DNA of 64,000 nt from Delphinapterus leucas (GCF_002288925.2 NW_022098076.1:85199062-85263061); one strand, 5' to 3'; shown: positions 39,110 to 50,994, numbered from the stretch's first letter. A program made the numbers and translations. The notes: generated by a model not told the origin, from the sequence alone.

Positions 39110-39407
39110 GAGAAAGTAAGCCACAGTGTAATACAATCTGGAGAGAAAAGCAAGGGCCAGTGAGACAGAAATATTAGGCCATATTAAAAAATTTGGAAAC
39201 TATTAATTGACTTTTACCCAAGGAAGGTTTAAGTACAGATTTAAACTTTTAAAATTTACTGGAAGTAAAGATAAAAATAATTTACTGGAGCTGGGCAAAA
39301 ATTGATGCAAAGAGATTAGCTAGAGGTTATCACAATATTTTAGGCAACACAGGAGGGTGGCCTGGACTAGGTAAGAGGATTAGGGTTAGAAAGAAGTAGG
39401 TGTATTT
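39110..39407 (-). repeat. LINE2-like repeat, left part of the nest
   Basis: Phrases such as 'gagggtggcctggactaggt' followed by an interruption at about 39408 match the extended LINE2-like reverse repeat. The same repeat resumes at 46649, after the nested L1s. Confidence 0.45.
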
Positions 39408-39661
39408 GATTTGCAAATATTTTCTCCCATTCTGAGGGATGTCTTTTCATCTTGTTTATGGTTTCCTTTGCTGTGCAAAAGATTTTAAGTTTAATTAGGT
39501 CCCATTTGTTTATTTTTGTTTTTATTTTCATTACTCTAGGGGGTGGGTCAAAGAAGATCTAGCTGTGGCAATGGACAAAGGATTAATCTTCAAAACATAT
39601 AAATAGCTCATGGAGCTCAATATCAAAAAAACAAACAAACCAATTAAAAAATGAACAGAAG
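39408..39661. mobile_element. 5'-inverted older L1, left portion
   Basis: 39411-39563 is the reverse complement of ORF2 sequence equivalent to 44446-44600 of the neighbouring L1. 39565-39661 is sense sequence equivalent to about 44610-44700. The two halves come from adjacent parts of ORF2 in opposite orientations, the signature of twin-priming inversion. The sense half continues at 45671. Flanking TSD-like pair: aagtaggtgtattt (39394-39407) and aagtaaatgtattc (46649-46662), 11 of 14 matching. Confidence 0.85.
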
Positions 39662-40295
39662 CTTTTGTGTCCAGGAGTCCCACTGGGTCCTGCTTGATTT
39701 CAGTAGGGGTTTGGAGCCAGGCAATTTACATGCATTTATTCTCCCAACAAAACCGAGTGCTAACCCTGACTCTGTTCTGAAGATGGGTAACAGGTTCAGA
39801 GAGCCGTGTGTCTGACAGGGTCTTGGTGTTCCAACTGGGTGTCAGGCCTGAGCCTCTGAGGTGGGAGAGCTGAGTTCAGGATATTGGTCCACCAGAGACC
39901 TCCTGGCTCCATGTAATATCAAACGGCAAAAACCCACCCAGAGATCTCCATGCCAATGCTAAGACCCAGCTCCACTCAATGACCAGCAAGCTACAGTGCT
40001 GGACACCTATGCCAAACAACTAGCAAGACAGGAACACAACCGAATCCACTGGCAGAGAGGCTGTCTAAAATCATAAGGTCACAGACGCCACAAAACACAC
40101 CACCAGATGCTGTCCTGCCCACCAGAAAGAAAAGATCCAGCCTCATTCTCCAGAACACAGGCACCAGTCCCCTCCACCAGGAAGCCTACACACCCACTGA
40201 ACCCACCTTGGCCGCTGGGGGCAGACACCAAAAACAATGAGACTCACACACCTGCAGCCTGGGAAAAGGAGACCCCAAACAGTAAATTAAGAAAA
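39662..40295 (+). promoter_or_regulatory. L1 5' UTR (promoter region)
   Basis: About 630 bp, clearly GC-richer than the rest, beginning 'cttttgtgtccaggagtccc' next to the TSD and ending at the ORF1 start. In L1s this region holds the internal RNA polymerase II promoter. Whether it is complete or slightly truncated cannot be told from this copy. Confidence 0.65.
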
Positions 40296-41171
40296 ATGAG
40301 AAGACAGAGAAACACAGCAGATAAAGGAGCAAGGTAAAAACCCACCAGCCCAAACAAATGAAGGGGAAATAGGCAGTCTACCTGAAAGAGAATTCAGAGT
40401 AATGATAGTAAAGATGATCCAAAATCTTGGAAACAGCATGGGGAAAATACAAGAAACAATTAACAAGAAATTAGAAGAACTAAACAGCAAACAAACAATG
40501 ATGAATAGCACAATAAGTGAAATTAAAAATTCTCTAGAAGGAATCAATAGCAGAATAACTGAGGCAGAAAAATGGATAAGTGGCCTGGAAAATAAAATAG
40601 TGGAAATAACTACCGCAGAGCAGAATAAAGAAAAAAGAATGAAAAGAATTGAGGACAGTCTCAGAGACCTCTGGGACAACATTTAATGCACCAACATTCA
40701 AATTATAGGGGTCTCAGAAGAGGAAGAGAAAATAAAGGGACTGAGAGAGATTATAGTGGAAAACTTCCCCAATCTGGGAAAGGAAATAGTCAATCAAATC
40801 GAGGAAGCACAGAGTCCCATACACAATAAACCCAAGGAGAAACACACCAAGACACATTAATCGAACTACCAAAAATTAAGTACAAAGAAAAAATATTAAA
40901 AGCAACAAGGGAAAAACAACAAATAACATACAAGGGAATCCCCATAAGGTTACCAGCTGATCTTTCAGCAAAAACTCTGCAAGCCAGAAGGGAGTGACAG
41001 GACATATTTAAAGTGATGAAAGGGAAAAACCTTCAACCAAGATTACTCTGTCCAGCAAGGATCTCATTCAGATTCGATGGAGAAATAAGAAGCTTTACAG
41101 ACAAGCAAAAGCGAAGAGAATTCAGCACCACCAAACCAACTCTACAACAAATTCTAAAGGAACTTCTTTAG
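40296..41171 (+). pseudogene. L1 ORF1 remnant (RNA-binding chaperone)
   Basis: The family protein is a trimeric coiled-coil RNA chaperone that coats L1 RNA in cytoplasmic particles. The start ATG at 40296 opens a frame (MRRQRNTADKGAR) that stops after 13 codons. The homologous frame resumes one base out of phase and is open from 40402 to a stop at 40684-40686. That part is a heptad-rich coiled coil (…EELNSKQTMMNSTISEIKNS…) ending RDLWDNI. Downstream, the RRM-like and C-terminal regions can be followed (for example IIGVSEEEE, ENFPNLGKEI) but contain several further stops and shifts, up to the natural-position stop at 41169-41171. Length of about 290 codons fits the family. It is non-functional. 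Confidence 0.88.
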
Positions 41172-42687
41172 GCAGGAAACACAAGAGAAGGAACAGACCT
41201 ATAATAACAAACCCAAAACAAATTAAGAAAATGGTAATAGGAACATATGTATCAATAACTACCTTAAATGTAAATGGATTAAATGCTCCAACCAATAGAC
41301 ATAGACTGGCTGAATGGATACAAAAACAAGACCCATACATATGCTGTCTACAAGAGACCCACTTCAGACCTAGGGACACATACAGACTGAAAATGAGGGG
41401 ATGGAAAAAGGTATTCCATGCAAATGGAAATCAAAGGAAAGCTGGAGTAGCAATTCTCATATCAGACAAAACAGACTTTTAAATAAAGGCTATTACAAAA
41501 GACAAAGAAGGATGCTACATAATGATCAAGGGATCAACCCAAGAAGAAGATATAATAATTGTAAATATTTATACACCCAACATAGGAGCACCTCAATACA
41601 TAAGACAAATGCTAACAGCCACAAAAAGGGAAATTGACAGTAACACAATCATAGTAGGGGACTTTAACACCCCACTTTCACCAATGGACAGATCATCCAA
41701 AATGAAACTAAATAAGGAAACACAAGCTTTAAATCATACATTAAAAAAGATGGACTTACTTAATATGTATAGGACATTCCATCAAAAAAACAACAGAATA
41801 CACTTTCCTCTCAAGTGCTCATGGAACATTCTCCAGGATAGATAATATCTTGGGTTACAAATCAAGCCTTGGTAATTTAAGAAAATTGAAATCTTACCAA
41901 GTATCTTTTCCGACCACAACACTATGAGACTAGATATCAATTACAGGAAAAAAATCTGTAAAAAATACAAACACATGGAGGCTAAACCATACACTACTAA
42001 ATAACCAAGATATCACTGAAGAAATCAAACAGGAACTCAAAAAATACCTAGAAACAAATAACAATGAAAACACGACGACCCAAAAAATATGGGATGCAGC
42101 AAAAGCACTTCTAAGAGGGAGGTCTATAGCAATACAATCTTACCTCAAGAAACAAGGAAAATCTCAAATAAACAAACTAAACTTCCACCTAAAGCAATTG
42201 GAAAAAGAAGGAAAAAAAAAAAGCCCAAAGTTAGCAGAAGGAAAGGAATCATAAAGATCAGATCAGAAATAAATGAAAAAGAAATGAAGGAAACAACAGC
42301 AAAGATCAATAAAAATAAAAGCTGGTTCTTTGAGAAGATAAACAAAATTGATAAACCATTAGCCAGACTCATCAAGAAAAAAAGGGAGAAGACTCAAATC
42401 AATAGAATTAGAAATGAAAAAGGAGAAGTAACAACTGACACTGCAGAAATACAAAGGATTATGAGAGATTACTACAAGAAACTGTATGTCAACAAAACGG
42501 ACAACCTGGAAGAAATGGACAAATTCTTAGCAAAGCACAATGCTACGAGACTGAAATAGGTATTAATAGAAAATATAAACAGACCAATCACAGCACTGAA
42601 ATTGAAACTGTGATTTAAAATCTCCCAACAAACAAAAGCCAAGGACCAGATGATTCACAGGCGAATTCTATCAAACATTTAGAGAAG

Positions 42688-42892
42688 GGGTTTCCCTGGT
42701 GGTGCAGTGGTTGAGAGTCCACCTGTCGATGCAGGGGACACGGGTTCATGCCCCGGTCCGGGAAGATGCTACATGCTGCAGAGTGGCTGGGCCCGTGAGC
42801 CATGGCCCCTGAGCCTGCATGTCCAGAGCCTGTGCTCCACAACGGGAGAGACCACAAGAGTGAGAGGCCCGTGTACCACAAAAAAAAAAAAA
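42688..42892 (+). mobile_element. CHR SINE inside L1 ORF2, 15-bp TSD
   Basis: A full sense SINE with a pure A-tail of about 16 nt. The TSD aaacatttagagaag is exact at 42673-42687 and 42893-42907. This is the youngest layer of the nest. Confidence 0.97.
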
Positions 42893-44115
42893 AAACATTT
42901 AGAGAAGAGCTGACACCTATCCTTCTCAAACTCTTCCACAATATAGCAGAGGGAGGAACGCTCCCAAACTCATTCTACGAGGCCACCATCACCCTGATAC
43001 CAAAACCAGACAAAGATGTCACAAAGAAAGAAAACTACAAGCCAATATCACTGATGAACATAGATGCAGAAATCCTCAACAAAATACTAGCAAACAGAAT
43101 CTAACAGCACATTAAAAGGATCATACACCATGATCAAGTGGGGTTTATTCCAGGAATGCAAGGATTCTTCAATATATGCATATCAATCATTGTGATACAC
43201 CATATTAACAAATTGAAGGAGAAAAGCCATATGATCATCTCAATAGATGCAGAAAAAGCTTTTGACAAAATTCAACACACATTTATGACAAAAACCCTTG
43301 AGAAAGTAGGCATAGAGGGAACTTACTTCAACATAATAAAGGCCATATATGACAAACCCACAGCCAACATCATTCTCAATGGTGAAAAACTGAAACTATT
43401 TCCACTAAGATCAGGAACAAGACAAGGTTGCCCACTCTCACCATTATTATTCAACATAGTTTGGGAAGTTTTAGCCATAGCAATCAGACATGAAAAACAA
43501 ATAAAAGGAATCCAAATCAGAAAAGAAGAAGTAAAACTGTCACTGTTTGCAGATGACATGATATTATACACAGAGAATCCTAAAGATGCCACCAAAAACT
43601 ACCAGAGCTAATCAATGAATTTGGTAAAGTAGCAGGATACAAAATTAATGCACAGAAATCTCTCACATTTCTATACACTAATGATGAAAAACCTGAAAGA
43701 GAAATTAAGGAAACACTCCCATTTATCATTGCAACAAAAAGAATAAAATATCTATGAATAAGCCTACCTAAGGAGAGGAAGACCGGTATGCAGAAAACTG
43801 TAAGACATTGATGAAAGAAATTAAAGATGATACACAGATGGAGAGATATATCATGTTCTTGGATTGGAAGAATCAACATTGTGAAAATGACTATAATACC
43901 CAAAGCAATCTACAGATTCAATGCAATCCCTATCAAAACACCAATGGCATTTTTCACAGAACTAGAACAACAAATTTCACAATTTGTATGGAAACACAAA
44001 AAGCCCTGAAGAGCCCAAGCACTCTTGAGAAAGAAAAATGGAGCTGGAGGAATCAGGATCCCTGACTTCAGACTATTCTACAAAGCTACAGTCATCAGGA
44101 CAGTATGGTACTGGC

Positions 44116-44118
<3 letters not shown>

Positions 44119-44166
<48 letters not shown>
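44119..44166. repeat. (AT)n microsatellite inside L1 ORF2
   Basis: About 24 uninterrupted AT units directly after 'gtatggtactggcacaa' and before 'caatagaacaggatagaaag'. These flanks are normally joined by a short A-rich segment in L1 ORF2. Confidence 0.95.
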
Positions 44167-44168
<2 letters not shown>

Positions 44169-45294
44169 ATAGAACAGGATAGAAAGCCCAGAGATAAACC
44201 CATGCACATATGGTCACCTTATTTTTGATAAAGGAGGCAAGAATATACAATGGAGAAAAGACAGCCTCTTCTCTAAGTGGTGCTGGGAAAACTGGACAGC
44301 TACATGCAAGAGCATGAAATTAGAACATTCCCTAACACCATACACAAAAATAAACTCAAAATGGATTAAAGACCTAAATGTAAGGCCAGACACTATAAAA
44401 CTTTTAGAGGAAAACATAGGCAGAAATCTCAATCAAATAAATCACAGCAAGATCCTTCTTGACCCACCTCCTAGAGAAATGGAAATAAAAACAAAAATAA
44501 ACAAATGGGACCTAATGAAATTTCAAATCTTTTGCACAGCAAAGGAAACCATAAACAAGACGAAAAGACAACCCTCAGAATGGGATAAAATATTTGCAAA
44601 TGAAGCAACTGACAAAGGATTAATCTCCAAAATTTACAAGCAGCTCATGCAGCTCAATACCAAAACAACAAACAACCCAATCCAAAAATGGGCAGAAGAG
44701 CAAAATAGACATTTCTCCAAAGAAGATATACAGATTGCCAACAACACATGAAAGGTTGCTCAACATCACTATCATTAGAGAAATGCAAATCAAAACTACA
44801 ATTAGGTATCACTTCACACCAGTCAGAAAGATCATCATTAAAAAATCTACAGACAACAAATGCTGGAGAGGGTGTGGAGAAAAGGGAACCCTCTTGCACT
44901 GTTGGTGGGATTGTGAATTGATACAGTCACTATGGAGAACAGTATGGAGGTCCCTTAAAAAGCCAAAAATAGAACCACCAAACAACCCATCAATCCCACT
45001 ACTGGGCATATACCCTGAGAAAACCATAATACAAAAATAGTCATGTACCACAATATTCATTGCAGCTCTATTTATTATAACCAGGACATGGAAGCAACCT
45101 AAGTGTCCATCGACAGATGAATACATAAAGCAGATGTGGCAATATATATAATGGAATATTACTCAGCCATAAAAAGAAATGAAATTGAGTTATTTGTAGT
45201 GAGGTGGATGGACCTAGAGTGTGTCATACAGAGTGAAGTAAGTCAGAAACAGAAAAACAAATACCCTATGCTAACACATATATATGGGATCTAA

Positions 45295-45655
45295 AAAAAA
45301 ATTGGTTCTGAAGAACGTAGGGACAGGACAGGAATAAAGATGCAGACGTAGAGAATGGACTTGAGGACACACAGAGGCAGAAGGGTAAACTGAGACGAAG
45401 TGAGAGAGTGGCATGGACATATATACACTACCAAATGTAAAATAGATAGCTAGTGGGAAGCTGGTTCATTGCATGGGAGATCAGATTGGTGCTTTGTGAC
45501 CACCTAGAGAGGTAGGATAGGGAGGGTAGGAGAGAGAAACAGGAGGGAGGGAGTATGGGGATACATGTATATGTATAGCTGATGCACTTTGTTATAAAGC
45601 AGAAACTAACACACCATTGTAAAAAAGTTATACTCCAATAAAGATGTTTAAAAAA
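45295..45655 (+). other. L1 3' UTR and poly(A)
   Basis: Runs from the ORF2 stop to the A-tail. It carries the G-rich segment (tagggagggtaggagagaga and nearby) and the polyadenylation signal AATAAA at 45637-45642. Confidence 0.85.
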
Positions 45656-45670
45656 AAAAATGAGCCGAAG

Positions 45671-46648
45671 ACCTAAATAGACATTTCACCAAATAAGACA
45701 TACAGATGGCCAAGAGGCACATGAAAAGATGCTCAGCATCACTAATTATTTGAGAAATGCAAATCAGAACTACAATGAGGTATCATCTCACACCAGTCAG
45801 AATGGCCATCATCAAAAATTTGCAAACAATAAATTCTGGAGAGGGTGTGGAGAAAAGGGAACCCTTTTGCACTGTTGGTGGAAATGTAAATTGATAACAA
45901 CCACTATGGAGAACAATATGGAGGTTCCTTAAAAAACTACAAATAGAACTACCATATGACCCAGCAATCCCACTACTGGGCACATACACTGAGAAAACCA
46001 TAAGTCAAAAGGACACATGCACCTCAATGTTCATTGCAGCGTTATTTACAATAGCCAGGACATGAAAATGACCTAAATGTCCAACAATAAATGAATGGAT
46101 AAAGAAGATGTGGTACATATATACAATGGAATATGATTCAGCCATAAAAGGAAAGAAAGTGGGTCATTTTAGAGATGTGGATGGACCTAGAGTCTCTCAT
46201 ATAGTGAAGTAAGCCAGAAAGAGAAAAACAAATATCGTATATTAACACATATATGTGGAATCTAGAAAAATGGTACAGATGAACCTATTTGTAGGGCTGG
46301 AATAGAGACATAGACATAGAGAACAGCCATGTGAACACAGAGGAGGAAGGGCAGGGTGGGACGAATTGGTAGATTAGTTTTGACATAAATACACTACCAT
46401 GTGTATGATCGATAGCTAGTAGGAACATGCTGTATAGCACAGGGAGCTCAGCTGGGTGCTCTGTGATGACCTAGATGGGTGGGATGGGGGGTGGTGGGAG
46501 GGAAGCCCAAGAGGGAGAGTATATAGATATACATATAGCTGATTCACATAATTGTACAGCAGAAAATAACACAACATTGTAAAGCAATTTTACTTCAATG
46601 AAATAAAGACCCTGTGTAGTCAAATAAATAAATAAATATTTTTTTAAA
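45671..46648 (+). mobile_element. 5'-inverted older L1, right portion
   Basis: Continues the older L1 exactly where 39661 left off, aligning with 44700 onward of the younger L1. It includes the end of ORF2, with a zinc-knuckle region at 45828-45900 in which the first Cys codon reads as Phe ([11 protein letters not shown]). The 3' UTR follows, with AATAAA in 'tgaaataaagac' near 46605 and an AAATA-type tail at 46620-46645. Confidence 0.88.
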
Positions 46649-47640
46649 AAGTAAATGTATTCAATGAGTCAGGCTTCGGTAATTTTTAGATAGAGGGAAG
46701 TGGTGAGAGAGAAGAAGTGAAGATGATGCTGAAGTTTTGGCTTTAACTAGATAATTGACACAAGCATTTCCTGACATTAGAAAAATGAAAGGCAGAAAAA
46801 GTTCAGTGGGAAATATCACTTTGGAGTAGTTCATTTTGAGGTGTTCAAATGTACTTAGGTGAACATGTCACATAGACATTTGACATATTGGTTTGGATTT
46901 CCAAAAGCAGGCCATGGATTTGGCCATGGATTTGTCTGAAGACATGGATTTGGGAGTCACTGTCTACCCAATGTTCACCTTCCCCTTCTCCATTGCTAGC
47001 AAGACTCTAATTTTGTTTAGTGATAATATGCCCAACTAAAAGTGCACATCTTCTCAGACTTATTAATATATAGGGTTGGTCAAATAACTCAGATTGCTCC
47101 AAAGAGACATAAAAGAAACTCTTCTAGGAACTGCAGGGAAGGTCTTTGCTTTCATGACATGAGCATAACTTTTTTACCCACTTGCCCTTCTCTTTCTTTG
47201 CCTGAGGAACCGTGATCTATCTGGAGATGCAGCAGCTATATTACAACTACATTCCTAGGATAAGTGGTAATTGAGTGATGGGAACGGATAAAATGTAAGA
47301 GAAACAGAAAGACAGTGTAAAACTAGAAGTGCATATGTTCAAAGACAAATCCTAAGAAAATTCAAAATTGAATTTTGATTAGAGGAGAAAATGCTAGATG
47401 AAAAAAATGAGGATGAATAGCCAAAGATGTTGGGAAAAAATGACAGAGTGTGGAAGGAGAGAAGATGAGGAAAGAAAATGTTTTAACAAGGAAGAAATGG
47501 TCAATCATTTTAAATGCTGTTGAGAAATTAATACAAATAGTTGATATTTTCCATCTAGAAAATCCGAGATAAACAAGTGAAAATTAATAAATGTATAGAG
47601 GAGTTCAATAAGTGGATCTGATCTAGGATAACAATGAAAA
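46649..47640 (-). repeat. LINE2-like repeat, right part of the nest
   Basis: 'ggaagtggtgagagagaaga' continues from 39407, and 'tttaaatgctgttgagaaat' near 47510 matches the further LINE2-like order. The 46960-47300 part may be a separate inserted element that I cannot name. A small triplicated motif (catggatttg) lies at 46912-46955. Confidence 0.4.
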
Positions 47641-48175
47641 TCTGCCCCAGTTGAACCTTCAACCCATCCTGAAATACGAATGCCCCTTGAATATTACTTT
47701 TTCCCCTTTGACTTGACTGTTCTATTTTTTTCTTTATTTTATCACCTTCCTGGAGAATCCTTTCACAGGCATTGCCAGGTAGTCAGTGGTATCCGCACAA
47801 TGTTATTTGTACCCTCTCAATGCCACTTGCAACTCATTTACAGCAAAATGAATTTTTAATATTTGGGATGTTTAAGTGCTTGCTTTATACTTTTTTTTTC
47901 CCTGAGATAGTGAGGTTTTAAAAGTCATTATTCTGCAGAAAATCCTAGATTATCACATAAGAAAAAATCAGTCCTCATCTGACTGAGAAAAATCTCACAG
48001 CGATATTGAAATGAAGCAGATTCCCAACCAGTGTTTCATAATTTTCCTTTGTGACGACCTGAGCAAAACTTTTCCCAGAACAAGGACCATCTAAGAATAT
48101 GACCACAATTATTTACTTATCATTACTGCTGAGAGACAGCTAAAAAGATGAATTGCTGGATCACTTTTATGGTTA
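47641..48175. other. Unassigned sequence
   Basis: No gene or named repeat seen. Confidence 0.4.
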
Positions 48176-48190
48176 GGGAGAATGCATTTT

Positions 48191-48414
48191 TTTGTTTTTG
48201 TTTTTTTGTTTTTGTTTTTTTGCGGTACGTGGGCCCCTCACTGTTGTGGCCCCTCCCGTTGCGGAGCACAGGCTCCGGACACGCAGGCTCAGCAGCCATG
48301 CTTCACGGGCCCAGCCGCTCCGCGGCATGTGGGATCCTCCCGGCCCGTGGCACAAAACCCGTGTCCCCTGCATCGGCAGGCAGACTCTCAACCACTGCGC
48401 CACCAGGGAAGCCC
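48191..48414 (-). mobile_element. CHR SINE, minus strand, 15-bp TSD
   Basis: Full copy. The tail, read on the plus strand, is a T7G/T5G-type patterned tract rather than pure T. The TSD gggagaatgcatttt is exact at 48176-48190 and 48415-48429. Confidence 0.95.
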
Positions 48415-48429
48415 GGGAGAATGCATTTT

Positions 48430-48965
48430 ATAGAGATGAATGTCATAGAACATTTATTTTTACTTCAGGCCATGCCCACTGTATGGGAGCCAATGAAATA
48501 TTCATTTTCTGCTGTCCTCCCTTTTTGGGGGTAATGGGCTGTTATAAAGGGCCGTAAAGCATCGCTATGCAAGGCAGCTTTGTGACAAAGGGAGCCAACT
48601 CACCTCCTCCTCAAGTCAGGAACTAGTGTCTGTGTGACATGATTCTGTTCCACATGTTTGATGACCAGACTAATCCCCAAGAACTGGAGAACCAGGGCCT
48701 GGTCAGCAAGGGGAGGGCACCGTGCCAATGAAGAGCCATGGTCCTGGCTGCCAGGAATTCTCCAATGTGATCACAGAAAAGATGTCCCATGTGAGCTTCT
48801 GGTTGCTTTGCCTTCTCTGCCTTTTGCCTTCAAAGTGCAATTCTGGAAGCTTAGAGAGGTGGGATCTGGTAAGTAGTGTTTTACAAGTTGTTTGGGTAGG
48901 TGGCTTGCCTTTTGGGAAAACAAAATCAAATCGGTAACTGCTAATATAATGCTGAATTCGTGGTT
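48430..48965. other. Unassigned sequence
   Basis: Overlapping frames at 48658-49071 on both strands lack any signature. A T-run lies at 48969-48980. Confidence 0.4.
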
Positions 48966-49600
48966 TTGTTTTTTTTTTTTCACTTTGTAACAAATTACCA
49001 CCAACTTTGTGTCTTAACATGCATTTCAAATCTCGCAGTTCCCGTAGGTCCAAAATCCAGGCATAGCACAACTGGGTTCTCTGCTCAGGGTCTCATAGGA
49101 TTGAAATCAAGGTGTCCACTTGCTATTACCTCATCTGGAGTTAATTGTTCTTTCCCAAGATCTTTCAGTTCCTAATGGTTGTAGAATGGAGGCTCCTGTT
49201 TTTAAACTGTCAACCAGAGTAGCTCTCAACAACCAGAGGTCACCCCCAGGTCCTACTTAACCGGTTCCCTCCATAGATGGTTCACTACATGGCTGTTTGC
49301 TTTCTTCCAGGCCAACAGGAGAGGACTTCTGACTTCTGAGAAGGCCTGGACACTTTTAAAGGGTTTACCTAATTAGGTCAAGTTCACTCAAGAAAGCATC
49401 ACTTTTGATTTACTCAAAGTCAACTGATTAGGGATCTTAATTTTAGCTACAAGATCTGTTTTGCGATGTAATGTAATATAATCTCAATAATGAAATCCTA
49501 TCATATTCACAAGTCCTACCAGCACTCAAGGGGATGGGATTATCCAAGGTATATATATCAGGAGGAGGGGATCTTAGGACCCTCTTTAGAATTTGGCCTC
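48966..49600 (-). repeat. Old LTR-like repeat, minus strand
   Basis: Begins 'aacaaattaccaccaactt', includes 'ctctgctcagggtctcatag' and ends near 'agcactcaaggggatggga' and 'atcaggaggaggggatctta'. This order is familiar from a widespread old mammalian LTR-type repeat. The family is not assigned. Confidence 0.5.
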
Positions 49601-49865
49601 CCAGACCATTCTAACCATATTTGACTTCTTGAGACAAAACTCCTCCTTACTCTGCTTTATTTTTCCATAACATTTACCCACTGTCTCATACCATATTGTT
49701 TATGTATTTACTTATTTATTAATTATCTCCCATTAGAATGTCAGCTTCACTGGACCTGGGACTTTGTCTCTCTTGTTTCACATACAGATAGATCTGCCTG
49801 CACATAGTAGGCAGTCAGTACATATTGGTTAGTTGAGTAAACTAAAAAAGGAGTGAGTAAATGAG
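49601..49865 (+). repeat. LINE2 3' end, plus strand
   Basis: 'attagaatgtcagcttcact' then 'gcacatagtaggcagtcag' and 'tacatattggttagttgagt' matches the sense LINE2 terminus. Confidence 0.6.
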
Positions 49866-50190
49866 TGAAGAGGGAATCAAAAATGTAGGTTTTCTACATC
49901 CTGATAGGTCCCCTTTCCCTGCATGCTTCCCATAAGAAAATGAATCAAGTCCCACCAGCCCAATCTCCCTCTCCTTGGAGAATGGAGTCTTGCAGACAAG
50001 CCCCTAGATTCACACCAGTGCCAGCATGAACTTGATTTCTAACACTGCTCTGAGATTAATTATTTCACTAACCTTGCCTTTCATTTTCCTCTTCTGGTTT
50101 TAATTTCTGAAGTTAATTTTACATTTTTCTCTAAATAATGCATACACAGAGCTAAAAGTATTTGATGGCACCAAAGTCATGCATACAAGG

Positions 50191-50258
50191 GCACACACAC
50201 ACGCACACGCACATGCACACACACATACACACGCACATGCACACACACACACACACAT
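50191..50258. repeat. Compound (CA)n microsatellite
   Basis: CA units interspersed with CG and TG variants, about 68 bp. It creates artificial His/Thr/Ala and Cys/Val frames on the two strands. Confidence 0.95.
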
Positions 50259-50994
50259 AAGCAGCTTTTCCTTCCACACATCCACTCCCAGAAGCAGCTT
50301 TGCTTCTAACATATTTAGAAATAATGAACTTCTGCTGTTACTTCTTGACATGGCTTCTGGGGAGTATCTGCTGTGGTAGTTGAGGACTCAACTCCAGAAT
50401 TCAAACACGTGGTGCAGATCCCCCAGCGGGCAGCTTCCTTTCTTTGGTATCCTGAGATTCTTTCAACATAACAGCTTCTGCGTGAGGCTGAACCCAGGAG
50501 AGGTCTGAGGCTTTAGCTCATTAGCACTGAGTTCCCAGAAGTGGTAGAATTGTGGTCTCAACCACCTGTCATGAGACGGTGACATTTCTTCAGGAGAGTT
50601 GGATTGATTTGGAAGGTTGCTTCTATCAGGCTGCCATGGAAGTAGAGGGACATCTAAACTGACATTGAATAATTGAAGCATTTTGTTACCTGAGTGACTG
50701 CTAACCTGGCATTCCTTCTCTCCTGTATGTGGCTCATTTGTCATTCTCTTTATTCTCTTACACATTCTGAACTTGTTCTCCAACATGCTTCCCCCACCCT
50801 CAGATCACTGACAGCATAGGCTCCCTCTTTCCCTAGCCCATTTCTGCTATTCTTGAGTTTTTAATCAACCTGTCATCCTTTTGATTGTAATCCCAATGAC
50901 TGATATCCTTGCTCCATTGGCGTCTTGCAAGGCATTTCATTTTATGTAGCTTCTCATTTGTGTTTCAGTTTTGAAATTAAGGCATTTTGTCACA
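50259..50994. other. Unassigned sequence
   Basis: The 107-codon minus frame at 50463-50786 has no recognised domain. Nothing else seen. Confidence 0.4.

Larger units (their letters stand above)
41231..45294 (+). pseudogene. L1 ORF2 remnant (endonuclease/reverse transcriptase)
   Basis: The intact protein nicks DNA and reverse-transcribes L1 RNA at the nick (target-primed reverse transcription). The N-terminal endonuclease is readable: LNVNGLNAP holds the catalytic Asn and CLQETHF the catalytic Glu. An in-frame stop (TAA at 41480-41482) ends the first segment; the same frame continues from 41522 to 41845. The SDHN endonuclease motif survives near 41909. A segment at 42089-42559 leads to the SINE insertion at 42688-42892. 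The reverse transcriptase lies at 43138-43611 with DAEKAFDK (motif A), [12 protein letters not shown] (motif B) and FADDM at 43546-43560 (motif C). The C-terminal zinc knuckle CX3CX7HX4C is at 44861-44914. Several stops and frameshifts, plus a TA microsatellite at 44119-44166, break the frame. The expected stop is near 45292-45294. Confidence 0.92.
39662..45655 (+). mobile_element. Near-full-length L1 (~5.8 kb without its SINE)
   Basis: A complete-looking LINE-1: GC-richer 5' UTR, ORF1, a short spacer, ORF2 with endonuclease, reverse transcriptase and Cys-rich C-terminus, then a 3' UTR with AATAAA at 45637-45642 and an A-tail. It sits inside an older L1. The imperfect TSD is about aaaaatgaacagaag (ends 39661) and aaaaatgagccgaag (ends 45670). 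Both ORFs carry stops and frameshifts, so it cannot move on its own. A CHR SINE splits ORF2. Confidence 0.93.

Noticed and set aside
39662..45655. Possibly active L1
   Set aside because: ORF1 stops after 13 codons and is frameshifted, ORF2 has a stop at 41480-41482, other shifts and a SINE insertion. It cannot encode working proteins.
50191..50258. CRISPR-like or tandem repeat array
   Set aside because: The units are dinucleotides of a microsatellite, with no spacers. The window is mammalian.
50100..50379. Cys/Val-rich and His/Thr/Ala-rich open frames
   Set aside because: Direct translation of the CA microsatellite on the two strands.
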